Notes under the pieces: model-generated | Database searches by the model: none | What the model was told of the DNA's origin: nothing | What the model saw: only the letters and a program-made list of their open reading frames with translations | DNA from: Eurosta solidaginis | Lineage: Eukaryota; Arthropoda; Insecta; Diptera; Tephritidae | Direction: 5' to 3' | Assembly: GCF_040869045.1 (NCBI RefSeq) | Contig: NC_090322.1 | Coordinates: forward strand, 80,561,675-80,625,674 | Length of the DNA stretch: 64,000 nt | Translations under genes and position numbers: made by a program | Part shown: positions 45,348 to 58,217 of the stretch, one piece after another | How the letters are laid out: every line of letters begins with the position of its first letter | How positions within the stretch are numbered: the stretch's first letter is position 1

Positions 45348-46670
45348 AAACAAAAGGTATTTTACCATTTTCGAAACCCAGACGTCTTGATCCAATCAAA
45401 CTCAAAATTGCTAAAGCTGAATTTGATTTCTTAGTTAAAACGGGTATATGCAGACCCTCAAATTCTCCTATTGCATCTCCACTTCATCTCGTTCCTAAAA
45501 AAGAACCATCAAACAACTGAAAAAGAACCAAATGATTGGAGACCTTGCGGAGACTATCGAAGACTTCATTTTATTACTAAACGGGATCGGTATCCTTTAC
45601 CACATATCCACGATTTAACAATTGATTTAAAAAACAAACAATTTTTCTCCAAAATTGATCTTGTGCGTGCTTACCACCAAATTCCAATGGCAGAAGAAGG
45701 CATTCATAAAACTGCAATAACTACCCGTTTTGGAATGTTTGAATTCGTAAGAATGCCTTTCGGTTTACGAAACAGTGCTCAAACTTTCCAACGCTTTATT
45801 AATGAAGTATTTTCTGATTTCGATTTTGTGTTTACATACATTGATGACATTCTTATTGCCAGTGATAACGAAGATCAACATATAAATCATTTAAAATCAG
45901 TTTTCAAAAGACTTGAAGAATATAATTTAAATATTAAACCTTCAAAATGTACTCTCGGTGTAAATAAATTAAATTTCTTAAGTTACGAAATTTCAGGCGA
46001 AGGTATTAAACCATCTTTAGATCGAATTGAAATCATAACAAATTTTGAAAAACCAATTTCTAAAAATAAGTTACAAAAATTTTTAGGTATGATAAATTAC
46101 TATCACATATTTGTTAAAATGTTAGCAACAGAACTTAGTCCTCTGCATGAAATGTTAACACATGTAGTTAAAAACAAACTCAAACAATTAAATTGGACAA
46201 ATGAAACCACAACAGCTTTCAAAAATGTTAAAAAACTTTTTGCTAAAAATACTTTACTTACACATTTCGATAAAAATGGTTATCATTAGCAGTAGATGCA
46301 TCAAATGTTGCTATTGGAGCAGTTCTTCCTTAGCTTATTTTTCAAGAAAATTAACTACACAGAAACTAAATATTCAACATTTGATTGTGAACTTTTTGCA
46401 ATTTATAATTCAATTAAACATTTTAAACATTTTCTTTAAGGTAGAACTTTTACAATTTATACTGATCATAAATCTTTAATTCATGTTCTACCTTCTAAAG
46501 TAGATATCTCCTCGTCAACTACGTCGTCTTGAATATATTTCTCAATTTACAAATGATATTCAATATATACGTGGAAAAGACAACATAGTTGCCGACACAC
46601 TTTCCCGTATTCCAGAAATAAATGCAATTTCAACTCAAGATATAAATTTAGAAACTTTATATCTTTCTTT
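45348..46670 (+). pseudogene. R reverse transcriptase and partial RNase H
   Basis: The RT frame (45471-46289) shows WRPCGDYRRLHFITKRDRYP, FFSKIDLVRAYHQIPM (motif A), MPFGLRNSAQTFQRF (motif B) and FTYIDDILIAS (catalytic Asp-Asp), then the thumb. RNase H follows in shifting frames: a VDASN-type start at about 46290, FSRKLTTQKL, YTDHKSLIHVL and a final ADTLSRIPE before the sequence ends at 46683. The RT core itself is unbroken from about 45520 on. Confidence 0.75.
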
Positions 46671-48841
46671 CCTTTTACTTTTGCTCGTAATACTTCAAGT
46701 TATACATATATTTAGGTCTCCCCCTTTTTTTATTTTTTTGACAATCGTTATAAATGCTTTGTGTGAAAAAAATATGTAATTAAATGTACTTATGTATAGT
46801 AAATATACTACATACAACGTAAGAATTTGGTCGAGTACCCTTTTCTGTTTTCCCTTCACAAAACATATTTTAGGGCTATAAAGTTGGGATACAAATTCCG
46901 ATAAGTGGGGCTCTCTTACAAAATTATTAGGTTGTTGTAGTAGAACTTATTTTTGAGTTTAACAAAATATCAATTTGGTATAACGCATAGTATAATGACA
47001 CTAACATGTAATATGTATCAAGAAAACTTGTTATAAAAGCAATAAAGATTAAATTTGTATAGCGCTATGTATTATATGTACGTATATTATTTGCTTCTGG
47101 TTGTTCGAACGATATTGCTAGCAATAGTGAGTCATATGTATAGATATATATATATATATATATATATATTGTATTTGAATGATATAAGAAAAGAAAGTTT
47201 AAATCTTCTAGCCAATTCGTGCATAAATTTTTTTCCAACAACCCAAGTTTGAGCTCCAAAAATGGATCGTAAAAACGTTTCACGTGATAAGGACGGCTTG
47301 TTATCAATAAAATTTATAGAGCTAACTTCCAACATTTTAAAGCGACAAAATATATTATTAAAATGATATAAAAAAAGGAAGTATTCAATAATAAAATTTG
47401 ACGAGAAAAATCGACCCTTGTTAAATGATTCAACCGGACTGTATAAAATCTTCCAAGCATTACTTGGAGTTCCTCAACTACCCTGCAAAAAACGCTCTCG
47501 TTATTCCACGTCATTGGACTAGTCACTTTACAGTCATAGGTTATATTCATAGTCACGTTTGTATGGCCGTGGGTAAGTTTTATGACCAAATTTTTTGTAG
47601 GGTAACTATTTTTAAGTCTATACAAGGCTGATACTTACATGGCCGCCAGAGTACGTACCATCGGCCTCTGCCGGCGTGGTTACTGGTGATGTTGACCTTG
47701 CCGGTGAAGCCGACGCTGTTGTTGGTTGTGGTGCGCGGTCTTGGGCGCGCCGTGTCGGTATTGTTGGTGGTTGTTACACTCTGGTCCGAGGTGATCGAGT
47801 GAACCTGGTGGCAATAAAACTTCGTGTTGACTTTTACGACCTGGATGACTTGGTGCTAATTGGGCGTTCGTTGTATTACGATGCAGCGTACTGCTGGCCC
47901 TGGAGGCGGAGATGGTGCCGGACGCTGTTCCAAAGGTGGTAGTGTACTTCGTAAACGTAGAGAAAGCGGTTTATCTTCGGATACCAAGGGTTCTCATCAC
48001 AATTAGTTTAGTGCCGTCTGAATCCGAATCGGAATCACTAGTACTTTCCTCACTAGGTGTGACTGTGAAACGCCGACCTACTTCAATTGGATATTCTATA
48101 CGTTGAGTTTGTGCCACCACAACACAACCGTAGTAATATTTATTACCACCCAAAATAGACGAGTAGAAAAGAGGTTTGTCGGAATGGACTTTGCGCTATC
48201 GACTCTTTCTAGTTTCTGGGCATTTACCTGTTTGTTCTTTTAGTAGTTGGGTGAAGGGATCGGCCTGCAATTCCTCGTTGCAGTCTTTTGGTTCATCAAC
48301 AATACTCACTTGAATACGTGTACAGCCGGCGAGGGTGTTTTGCGATTAGTTGAGTATAGTTGGGGATGCGCAGTTGATGTGAGCAATAAAGTTACTGAAG
48401 CAGTATCGGTGCTTGACGCCTTTGCTGTAGACGTTGTGCCAATAGATGTTACACGATCCTTTTGTATAATCGCAGGGCCGCCAAAAATTAGGCTGAAGCA
48501 AATCCAAATCTTTCCACCAAATTCCGAGAATTAACGGAAGAAACACATGTTCTGTTATTCTAAGCTTCCATAAATTTAGTGACTTCCAAACGACCTTCTC
48601 GTTTGTATAACGGCTTCTTCGAGAGTTTTTTTCCTTTCTTTTCTTCTCTCAATGTCTAAATTGGTTTCTCGTTCGCCGGAAACTCATGGCAAATTTTTCG
48701 CTAGTGATCGCCGAATTTTTATTTCTTTGTTTCGATACTTTTGTATCGCAACTTTCGCCCCATCACCAGTCACTAGGTGTGTTCGCACGAACACGCTCCC
48801 AAGTGGACCGTAACCGTAGACCATAACAGCAGACCGTAACA

Positions 48842-49397
48842 AACCTGCTTCGCTTTGAAGACCTGACGATGAAGCGAACAGAAAACCGGATCCTCTGTGG
48901 GAAGCCACTGTCAGGGGCCTCCGATGCCAATCAACGTGGGGCACGACTGACCCCTGAAATAAGAGTCTCAAAGTCCTACTACGAAGTTAGCCGGGCAACA
49001 TAGGTCCATCAAAAAAAGGTTAAGTCAAGTTGGGAATTATTTCTGTTTCCTAGTTTAAAAGGGCTTTGCGGCAATTAGACATTTTTTATGGAGAACTCGT
49101 CAAAACTCCGAAAGATGATTTCTAGTGGTTATCGTCCCCACAGAAAGGCAAAACAAAAAAGGTGTAGACATATTGATATGGAGAACTCGTCCAAACTCCG
49201 AAAGGCTAGTCCGACCTAAGCGTGGACTGCCAGGGTGTTCACGGTCCTCGGTGAGTACGCGTGTGAACATCCTATGGGGAGAATACTGGGCTAGATGTCC
49301 CCGACCGCCAAAACGCCCAGACAAAAAAAAAGTTCAATTGGTAGGTAGATATAAAAAAAATCAAATTGTAATTTGGCAAAGAAACGTTCTTTCTGGT
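48842..49397 (-). other. G3 3' untranslated region with polypurine tract
   Basis: Same as 36533-37102. It ends on - with AAAGCGAAGCAGG next to LTR_c. No env-like or other gene is supported. Confidence 0.65.
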
Positions 49398-52300
49398 TCA
49401 TTGCGGACGAATATCCGAAGCGTGAAAGCGACCTATCAATTTCCCGTTTAGGTCTTCGAGATCATACAGTGCATTGCCAATTTTTCGAAGCACGCGACAC
49501 TTCAGGTATTTTGGCAGGAATTTGGCATTAATGTCCTGTTTGAAGTTACTTAAGGCGAAGTTTTTCCGAAAAACTTCCTGACCTTCCTTATAGTTGACTT
49601 GCCTAGAGCGCTTGTTATAGGTGGTTACTCCCCTATCCTTGGCCTGATATAAATTTCTACGGATCTGCTCACGAATATTAGTAAACTTGTCAGTGCTGCT
49701 TACTATCGTAACCTGGTCTTCCTTAAGGCTGCCGAGTTTCTATAAAATTTTGTACGTTGAGGCATGTTGAACCATATTTTGGCCATATAATGCAAAGTAT
49801 GGAGAGCACTGAATCGCCGTATGGAAATCACTTCTCAAAACAAATAAAATCTCGAGTATATGTTTATCCCAATCGGTATGGTCAGGTTTATCTTTCAGGA
49901 AAATCCTAATCTTCGAAACAATTTCTCTAATAACCCGCTCTGATGCGTTTGCTTGGGGAGAATATAACCCCGTCCTCACGTGCGTCACCCCGTAATTCGC
50001 TAAAAAATTGGTTCATTTCCTTCGAGATAAACTGCTTACCATTGTCACTGTGAATAAATTCAGGGACCCCTACAGCTGGAAAAATTTCGGAAGCGAAGTA
50101 ATTTATAACGTTAACAGTGGTGGCTCTCTGCATGGGCTTAAGCCAAACGTATTTTGAAAAATGGTCTAGTACTATGAAAAGAAATTGATTTCGCCGCTTA
50201 GATCTCGGATACGGCCCTAGGAAGTCACAATATAACCGCTGAAATGGCCTTTCGGATTCAAAGGTACTCCCTATAGGTGGTCTCGACTGCTGATTGGTGA
50301 GTTTTACAGCTTTGCAGGTGGCACAACGCTGAACGTAGTCCCTGACGTCCTTAGCCTGCTGCGGCCACAAGTACTTCTGCCTAACACGTTCTAAGGTTTT
50401 CTGCCACCCGCCATGGTAACTCCGGTTAGCGTCATGTGCTAGTCTCACTGCTTCCTCAGTCAACCCTTTCGGCAACCGTAATCGCCACAGCGAGTCTTCT
50501 TCCCCTTCCATTCCCTTACGAAATTTAACCCGTTTGAAAATTACCCCGTCCACCACTCGTAAATCCGGAAGCGATTCCTCATTTTCGGTGACGGTCCGAA
50601 TTAAGTCTAAATATTCGTTACTGCTGAATTCGGGAGAGACTAAATCTATTTCCCCGGGTGTGGTAGTGAAAGTCAACTCATCGGCATCAAACCGCGACAG
50701 CGCATCGGGTACTACTTTCAGAGTGCCGTTACGATGTTCCATTTTAAAGTCGTATCTTTGCAGTAAGAGCGACCACCTCGCCAACCTCCCGCTCAAGTCC
50801 TTTTGTGTCATTAACCACTTGAGACTGGAGTGGTCCGTGATAATCCGAAACGGTAATCCTCAAAAAGGGGTGGAAGCGCTTCACGCTGATTATGGCTGCG
50901 AGACATTGCAGCCCTGTTACCATATAATTGCGTTGAGCATTATTCAGCTTTTTCGACACAAACGCGATCGGATGCTCAGCGCCCTCGTCATCGACCTGAA
51001 ACAACACTCCGCCGACACCTATTTTGGAAGCGTCGCATTGTATTAGGAATTCTCGGGAAAAATCAGGTTGGGCCAAGACGGGAGCGGAACTCAAAGCTAA
51101 TTTTAGTTTTTCGAAGGCCTCTATAGCTTCAGGGGTAAGCTTGAACGGGCCTGATGACTTACGGAGACAGTCCGCCAGGGGACCTGCCAAGTCAGCAAAA
51201 TTGGTAATAAACGCCCTGTACCAATTCGCCATGCCCACAAACCTACGCACTTGCCGAGGGGATTTAGGGATCGGGAAGTTTTGCATTGCTTCTATTTTTC
51301 CCGGATCCACTTTCAAACATCCGCTGCCTATCAAGTACCCCAAGTAGCGTATTTCCTTCTGACAAAATTTACTTTTCTGCACGTTTATTGTCAGCCCTGC
51401 GTCTCTCAAACATTTGGCCATTTCCGCTAGCAATTTGAGGTGGTCTTCAAAATTAGTGCTGCATACCATCAGGTCGTCCAGGTAGACAAAGACGTTCTCT
51501 CGCAGACGCGAAGGGATTGCCTTGTCCATCAGCCTACTCATAGTCTGTGGTCCATTGCACAGACCAAATGGCATTACAGAGGCCTCCGCGGAACTGCGAA
51601 TGCTGTTTTTTCCTTGGAGGACTCTGTCAATTTGATCTGGAAGAACGCGTCATTCAGATCAATGCCACTAATAGAATGCGTATCTTTCAGTCTGCTCAAT
51701 AAGCCGTTGATATGAGGCAGGGGGTATGAGTCCTTCTTAGTCACCGCGTTGACCTTCCTGGAATCTATGCACAGCCTAACTTTGCCTGGTTTCCGAACCA
51801 GTACCACAGGACTACACCACGGAGAGTTTGACCCTTCTATAACTCCTAATTCGATTAACCTGTCTAGTTCGCTGAAAGCTTCGGCTTGCCTCGGTGGCGA
51901 AAGAGGGAAATGTTTGTTTTTTATGGGAACGGCATCACCGGTGTCAATGTGATGCTCTACTAATTTAGTTTGCCCTAGGCCTAACTTCTCGTACGAAGGA
52001 AACGTCTCAATGGCCTTTTGCAATTCTAATTTCCGGTCGGGTGACAATTCATGGAGGTTAAGTTCCTCTTCCTTTTCAAGTCTAATCTCTATGCCTTCTA
52101 CGCTTGGGAATATTTCGGGAGCTAACGCAAATGCTCTCCAAAAATCTACCCCGAAGTACGCTTCTTGGAGCAGTGAGGGAACAAGGTAAAAACGAATAAC
52201 CTTTGTGATATTTTTGAAGGTGACCGGTAGAGATACTGAGCCTAAAATTTTTTGCTTGTTGCCACCCGCGGTGTATACGAACGCATGTAAGGGCTGATAA

Positions 52301-52911
52301 TCGAAGCCGTTGTCCTCTAGGAATTCTAATCCATTTTTTCCTAAGATGGAGACGTTGGCTCTCGAGTCCAACAGCCCTACAAGAAAACTATCCTTAATCT
52401 TAACCTTTACAAGAGGCCTTTCATCCTCTGTAAGCGTTAACGTGGTGGCTTGCAGCAATCTACGCTCCTGTACTCTCCTCTGGTATCTCTTCCTGCACTT
52501 CAAAATATTGTCCGATACCGGGTATTGCTCAAAAATGGTATGCTTTATTGGTTCGTACCTAGGTTCCCTTTCTTCTAGGTTTGGTGAAAATTGCGTTTGG
52601 CAAGCGAAATCCCTGTGCTGGCGTCGCAGAATCTTGGTCGGTTCGCCCATCGCGGATGAGGACGTTTGACTCTCGGATTCAGAACTATTCGAATTGTCCG
52701 TACTGTCAGGGTAAGTTATTATCACGTTTGGGTGTTCCTTTGCCAGGGCACTACTGCACCTCGGAAGCTCATCACCTCCATGCAGAGATTCACCCTCTGG
52801 TTCGGTGCACGGGACGACACCTCGAGCACCGCCTGGTGTGGGACCTATGAAGCCGAACGAGGTTCCCCCTCCTTCTCGCTCGGGTACTGGTTTCCCTACC
52901 TGCGATGGTCC
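49398..52911 (-). pseudogene. G3 pol: protease, RT, RNase H, integrase; three or more frameshifts
   Basis: The frame opens at 52911, 16 nt inside gag and in another frame. The first open part (to 51574) holds the protease (LLDSRANVSILG) and RT motifs to KEKTAFAV. A 13-nt deletion then shifts the frame. The second part (51574-50744) has MPFGLCNGPQTMS and the catalytic VFVYLDDLM, then RNase H (IQCDASKIGVGGVLF). The third (50811-49927) has the rest of RNase H, the integrase zinc-binding block (HDANRSYHGG ... CATC), CDFLGP and HSDNGKQF, and breaks at MNQFF. The last part has the catalytic Glu (NASERVIRE) and the C-terminal domain. Function when intact: reverse transcription and integration of the element. 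Confidence 0.8.
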
Positions 52912-54301
52912 CTAGGGCATTTAGGAGTAAATACACCCTTATACCCACATTTAAAACGAAAAGGATTTTTAATGGGATCCTCACAGTATATATAGGAGTG
53001 GCCCATTGCCTGGCAATTCCAGCATTGGATTCCCGAATAGTCCGGTTTCCTGTTGCGTCGATAGTCCAGCGCCTCTATCTGCGGATCCATTTCGACTTCC
53101 TCGCCTTCCATCCTCATGTCCGGGGTTGTCACGCGTGCTTCGTTTACATGCCGTCCTGGGTAAGTGGCTCCCAACAGCTTGCTTTCTTTCAGCACTTGTT
53201 CACCTCTGCGTGCTACATCGCGTAGATGATGAAGGGTCCTTAAGTCTGCGTTGAAAAGCAACAGCTTAAGGCTACTGTTGACGTTCCTTTTTATAATGTC
53301 AATCAGTAGAACTTCCGACATTGGCTCTCTTAAGCGCGCGTTCAAGGAGATTATGTCCGTGTGGAACACGTCATAGCACTCACTTGCTTTTTGCTTCCGC
53401 ATGGAAATCTCCATCATGATCTCGTGGTCAGTTTTCAAAGTGCCAAACTCTCTTTTCAATGAGTAGCACAAAAAGGCATATGTCGCATTTAGGTTTTGTT
53501 TCGTGAACAGCCAGTACCATTCTTCGGCCCGTCCGGAAAGAAACAGGTGAAAACTAGCCATTATTTGTTCGTCCGTGCATTGTGTGCGCTCACACAAGGT
53601 GTTCAGCTTAAAAAGGAAATCTGCTACGCTCCCAGTGCCGTCGAACGAGATTTTCCACTCCTGCGGTTTCACTACTATGCTGCTCGGAGCAGGGTATATT
53701 GGTGGTATTACTGTTGGAAGTGAGTTACGGTCCATCCTATTCGCGTTCCGGTTCTGATTCGCTGATTGCTGCGCAGATTAGAGAGCGGCGTTGAGCTGGT
53801 CCATATCGTTTCTGATTGACCCCATCTCTCTCCGCATTTCCTCCTGCGAAGCCTGGAACAGCTGGTGTAGCACGTCCACCCACGAGCCTCCACGTGTAGC
53901 TTCGTCCTGCATTCCTGGGGTATTCGCCCGTTCCCCCGCTGCTTCTCTAAAGTTTCCAACTCCTTGGTGTAATGGTAAGGCACCAGCTCCATCCGGTGCA
54001 TAAGTCGACACATTGGTCATTAGCCCCGAGATATCATGCGCGTTTAATAGGGGCGCATTAAGATTACTGGTGCTTACAGGTCTGTCCATTTTATCGCGAG
54101 GGTCATTCAGGTCCGAGCCCATGTTCATTACCGCGGGATCTCCGTATTGTCCCCCTACTGGGGTGTGCACCACCAAGGGACGCCTGTCCTTGGGGAAAGC
54201 CCCCTATTATTACCGGCCCGGTGCTGGTTTCGCCGGAAATTCCCTGCACTCCCGAACGGAGTATTCCGGCCCGGTTGCCCAAAAGACTGGTAACGCGACA
54301 T
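52896..54301 (-). pseudogene. G3 gag, nonsense codon and N-terminal frameshift
   Basis: The ATG (54301) starts MSRYQ, but a one-base loss near 54205 shifts the N-terminus. The middle (54176-53778) ends at a TAA in MDQLNAAL* where G1 and G2 have Glu. The rest (53735-52896) carries the capsid (FDGTGSVADFLFKLNTLCER) and the zinc knuckle CWNCQAMGHSYIYC, ending CPRDHRR. Confidence 0.8.
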
Positions 54302-55367
54302 AGTCAAAAAAATACAATTTGTCAAATCCTAGTGTTCAAACCACACTTCTGTTTCCAGACGATGGTTTGTTGATGAAAAAAAAATTTATATATTTATATA
54401 AAAAAAAAATGCACGAGAATAACTACAATGATTACTTCGATAAGCGTACCGAATAAAAAAAAATTTCCAAAAGCTGAAAAAGGCGGTTAGTTATATATAT
54501 ATATATAATATGTAAGCAATGAGAATGCTGGCATCGCCTTCCCTCCAGAAGACACTCAGGCTACAGGAGAAAAAAAAATTTAAACAAAAAAAAAACAACA
54601 CAAATCCATTCATACTTGTCCCTAGTGCTTCCAACTGCAATGCGAGGGGGTCTTAAGGCCCCCTCCGAGACTGGTTGGGGCCACTAGGTCACTCCAGGCA
54701 CACACGGGTTGGTCTCAACACGCCCAGCCGCAACGCAGGGGCAGTCTCCAGGGGGGGGGGGGGGGGGGGGGGGGGGGTGTTGAGGCCTCCCTCACTGGAC
54801 GACCCTCCTGCCTCCGTCGCAATGGGTGGAGCGGTTTCGATGCCCGCTCCCCATACTGGTGGGACAGAAAATGGTGCCGCTTTGAATCCCAGCTCAACCC
54901 GTCACAGTGCAGGTGGTATTCTAAACTACCACCTGGGACGTGGGATGAGCTGAGGTTCTTTCAACACATACACACACGCACTCACACCAACGACACAAAT
55001 TCGACAAACAAAATTTTAAACATTAAAAGAAAAAAAATCCCAATTAGCGGACAACATTATTCCTAGCCGACTACGGACAACATCCGGCAAACTAAAATCC
55101 CACTTACAAAAAAAAAAACTAGGTGCGTTCAACACTGCCTCATCGGGTGAATTCAAAAATCCGGAGGACTTGACGTTCAGTCACGTGGCTCCCTCGGCCA
55201 CTGCCCCCGATGACCAGCCCGGACAACCTGGTCCGTCCAACCATCCCACCGCAACGTAGGTGGCAGCTCCTGTGGCTGCTCACTCGGACTGGTGGGATGG
55301 TCAACTTCACAGGTTGACCCGACTGACCCTCGCGGCCAGCGCCTCAGGCGCCACGTTGGGCGCCATC
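54302..55367 (-). other. G3 leader with primer-binding site and a run of 27 G
   Basis: Equivalent to the G1 and G2 leaders. The primer site TGGCGCCCAACGTGG lies at 55365-55351, two bases from LTR_d. At 54751-54777 a pure run of 27 G stands where G1 and G2 have a mixed 28-base sequence beginning GGGGCTCGCCCC or GGGGCACGCCCC. No gene is supported. Confidence 0.7.
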
Positions 55368-58217
55368 TGTTATGGAATCGTATCTACGGTGGAAGCAGTA
55401 AGGAAGGCGGTGGGCATGATGTGGTGGTGCACAGTGGCTAGTCATTGTCGGCTGGGGCGGGTCCTTGCCAACCTTACTGTTCCTGCGCCATAAACAGAAA
55501 AAAGTTCCTATCATGCCTATTCAAAAATCAACTGTCAAATTCAAAAAAAAACCGACAGAAGCGCAGAGACCGACTCAAAACGCTTATCAATACAAAATTA
55601 AAACGACATCCGGCGAACCAGATGTCACGGACAGACCGTTAAAACATTCAAAATTTAAAATTCAAAAAAAAAAAATAAATCTAACGCAAAAAAAAATTAC
55701 CGAACCGGACACGGCCGTTTGCTAACGTTGAAATGCAAAAAAAACGCTGAAAATTAAAATAAGACAAACAAAAAGGGCCGAATATAACTTGGGGGCGCCG
55801 CGGGTAGTGTTGCGACGCTCGGTGCTTATCCCACCCTCAAATCCATGGCCACCGACGCACCTGAATTTCGGTGGCCCCTTACCTGTTTCCCTAAGTGCCT
55901 TCTAAATAAATGGCGACGCCAGCATTCCCATTTTAAATACTTATTTATTTATAATTCATTTCTATTAACGTATGTATGCTACAAAAAAAACGCGATAGTG
56001 CAGGTTTCTTGACCAGGGCTACAGCATAGTTGAACTACGAATAGTTATTCACACTATGAAAATGTAGGTAAGTGTGTGTAGTGTATAGAGTGATACTCGT
56101 AATACTTCAAGTTATAAACGCTTTGTGTGAAAAAAAATATGTAATTAAATGCACTAATGTATAGTAAATATACTACATACAACGTAAGAATTTGGTCGAG
56201 TACCCCTTTTCTGTTTTCCCTTCACAAAACATATTTTAGGGCTATAAAGTTGGGATACAAATTCGGATAATTGGGGCTCTCTTACAAAATTATTAGATTG
56301 TTGTAGTAGAACTTATTTTTGAGTTTAACAAAATATCAATTTGGTATAACGCATAGTATAATGATACTAACATGTAATATGTACCAAGAAAACTTGTTAT
56401 AAAAGCAATAAAGATTAAATTTGTATAGCGCTATGTATTATATGCACGTATATTATTTGCTTCTGGTTGTTCGAACGATATTGCTAGCAATAGTGAGTCA
56501 TATGTATAGATATATATATATATATATATTGTATTTGAATGATATAAGAAAAGAAAGTTTAAATCTTCTAGCCAATTCGTGCATAAATTTTTTTCTAACA
56601 ACCCACGGTTGAGCTCCAAAAATGGATCGTTAAAACGTTTCACGTGATAAGGACGGCTTGTTATCAATAAAATTTATAGAGCTAACTTCAAACATTTTAA
56701 AGCGACAAAATATATTATTAAAATGATATAAAAAAAGGATGTATGCCCTTTGCTGTAAAGCTAACAATTTCAAGTATTCAATAATAAAATTTGACGAGAA
56801 AAATCGACCCTTGTTAAATGATTCAGCCGGAATGCATAAAACCTTCTAAGCATTACTTAGAGTTCCTTAACTACCCTGCAAAAAACGCTCTCGTCATTCC
56901 ACGTCATTGGACTAGTCACTTTACAGTCATAGGTTATATTCATAGTCACGTTTGTATGGCCGTGGGTAAGTTTTATGACCAAATTTTTTGTAGGGTAACT
57001 ATTTTTAAGTCTATACAAGGCTGATACTTACATGGCCGCCAGAGTACGTACCATGGGCCTCTGCCGGCGTGGTTACTGGTGATGTTGACCTTGCCGGTGA
57101 AGCCGACGCTGTTGTTGGTCTTGGGCGCGCCGTGTCGGTACTGTTGGTGGTCGTTGCGCTCTGGTCCGATGTGATCGAGTGAACCTGGTGGCAATAAAAC
57201 TTCGTGTTGACTTTTACGACCTGGATAACTTGGTGCTAATTGGGCGTTCGTTGTATTACGATGCAGCGTACTGCTGGCCCTGGAGGCGGAGATGGTGCCG
57301 GACGCTGTTCAAAAGGTTGTAGTGTACTTCGTAAACGTAGGGAAAGGGGTTTATCTTCGGATACCAAGGGTTCTCATCACAATTAGTTTATTGCCGTCTG
57401 AATCCGAATCGGAATCACTAGTACTTTCCTCACTAGGTGTGACTGTGAAACGCCGACCTACTTCAACTGGATATTCTATACGTTGTGTTTGTGCCAACAC
57501 AACACAACCGTTGTAATGTTTATTACCACCCAAAATAGACGAGTAGAAAAGAGGTTTGTCGGAATGGACTTTGCGCTATCGACTCTTCCTAGTTTCTGGG
57601 CATTAACCTGTTTGTTCTTTTAGTAGTTGGGTGAAGGAGGCCTGCAATTCCTCGTTGCAGTCTTTTGGTTCATCAACAATACTCACTTGAATACGTGCAC
57701 AGCCGGCGAGGGTGTTTTGGGATTAGTTGAGTATAGTTGGGGATGCGCAGTTGATGTGAGCAATAAAGTTACTGAAGCAGTATCGGTGCTTGACGCCTTT
57801 GCTGTAGACGCTGTGCCAATAGATGTTACACGATCCTTTTGTATAATCGCAGGGCCGGCAAAAATTAGGCTGAAGCAAATCAAAATCTTTCCACCAAATT
57901 CTGAGAATTAACGGAAGAAACACATGTTTTGTTATTCTAAGCTTCCATAAATTTAGTGACTTTCAAACGACCTTCTCGTTTGTATAACGGCTTCTTCGAG
58001 AGTTTTTTCCTTTCTTTTCTTCTCTCAATGTATAAATTGGTTTCTCGTTCGCCGGAAACTCATGGCAAATTTTTCGCTAGTGATCGCCGAATTTTTATTT
58101 CTTTGTTTCGATACTTTTGTATCGCAACTTTCGCCCCATCACCAGTCACTAGGTGTGTTCGCACGAACACGCTCCCAAGTGGACCGTAACCGTAGACCAT
58201 AACAGCAGACCGTAACA
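55368..58217 (-). repeat. LTR_d: 5' LTR of G3 (2850 bp)
   Basis: TG...CA edges as in LTR_a. The outer edge is followed by AGTC and then the HarbB sequence TTAGCAGAATTCC. It has a small deletion near 56117 and a TA tract near 56512-56529. No R insertion is present. Confidence 0.8.

Larger units (their letters stand above)
43812..46683 (+). mobile_element. Element R: internal fragment of a CsRn1-like gypsy retrotransposon
   Basis: It is recognised as an insertion because LTR_a and LTR_d read straight through (GAGTGATACTCGTAATAC). It has gag, protease, RT and part of RNase H on +, but no integrase and no LTRs, so it is a fragment. It is much more AT-rich than G1-G3. Confidence 0.75.
34262..48841 (-). 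mobile_element. Gypsy copy G2: two LTRs, gag and pol with stops and frameshifts
   Basis: On - the order is LTR_c (48841-43083, with R nested inside), primer site 43080-43066, leader, gag (42019-40612), pol (40627-37103), polypurine tract, LTR_b. Protease, RT, RNase H and integrase are all recognisable. No env-like gene is seen: fewer than 600 bp lie between pol and the 3' LTR. Confidence 0.8.
43083..48841 (-). repeat. LTR_c: LTR shared by G2 and G3, holding nested element R
   Basis: The LTR sequence runs 43083-43811, is interrupted by R (43812-46683) and resumes at 46684 (CTCGTAATAC). Both edges have internal elements: the G2 primer site on the left and the G3 polypurine tract on the right. 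It therefore serves as 5' LTR of G2 and 3' LTR of G3. Confidence 0.8.
43083..58217 (-). mobile_element. Gypsy copy G3: LTR_d, gag, pol, LTR_c
   Basis: On - the order is LTR_d (58217-55368), primer site 55365-55351, leader, gag (54301-52896), pol (52911-49398), 3' region, polypurine tract at 48857-48842, LTR_c. The internal part is 6.5 kb. It is the best of the three gypsy copies for pol, but gag and pol each have lesions. Confidence 0.8.

Noticed and set aside
48842..49397. env-like third gene between pol and the 3' LTR of the gypsy copies
   Set aside because: Fewer than 600 bp, no long frame, no signal peptide or membrane segment pattern.
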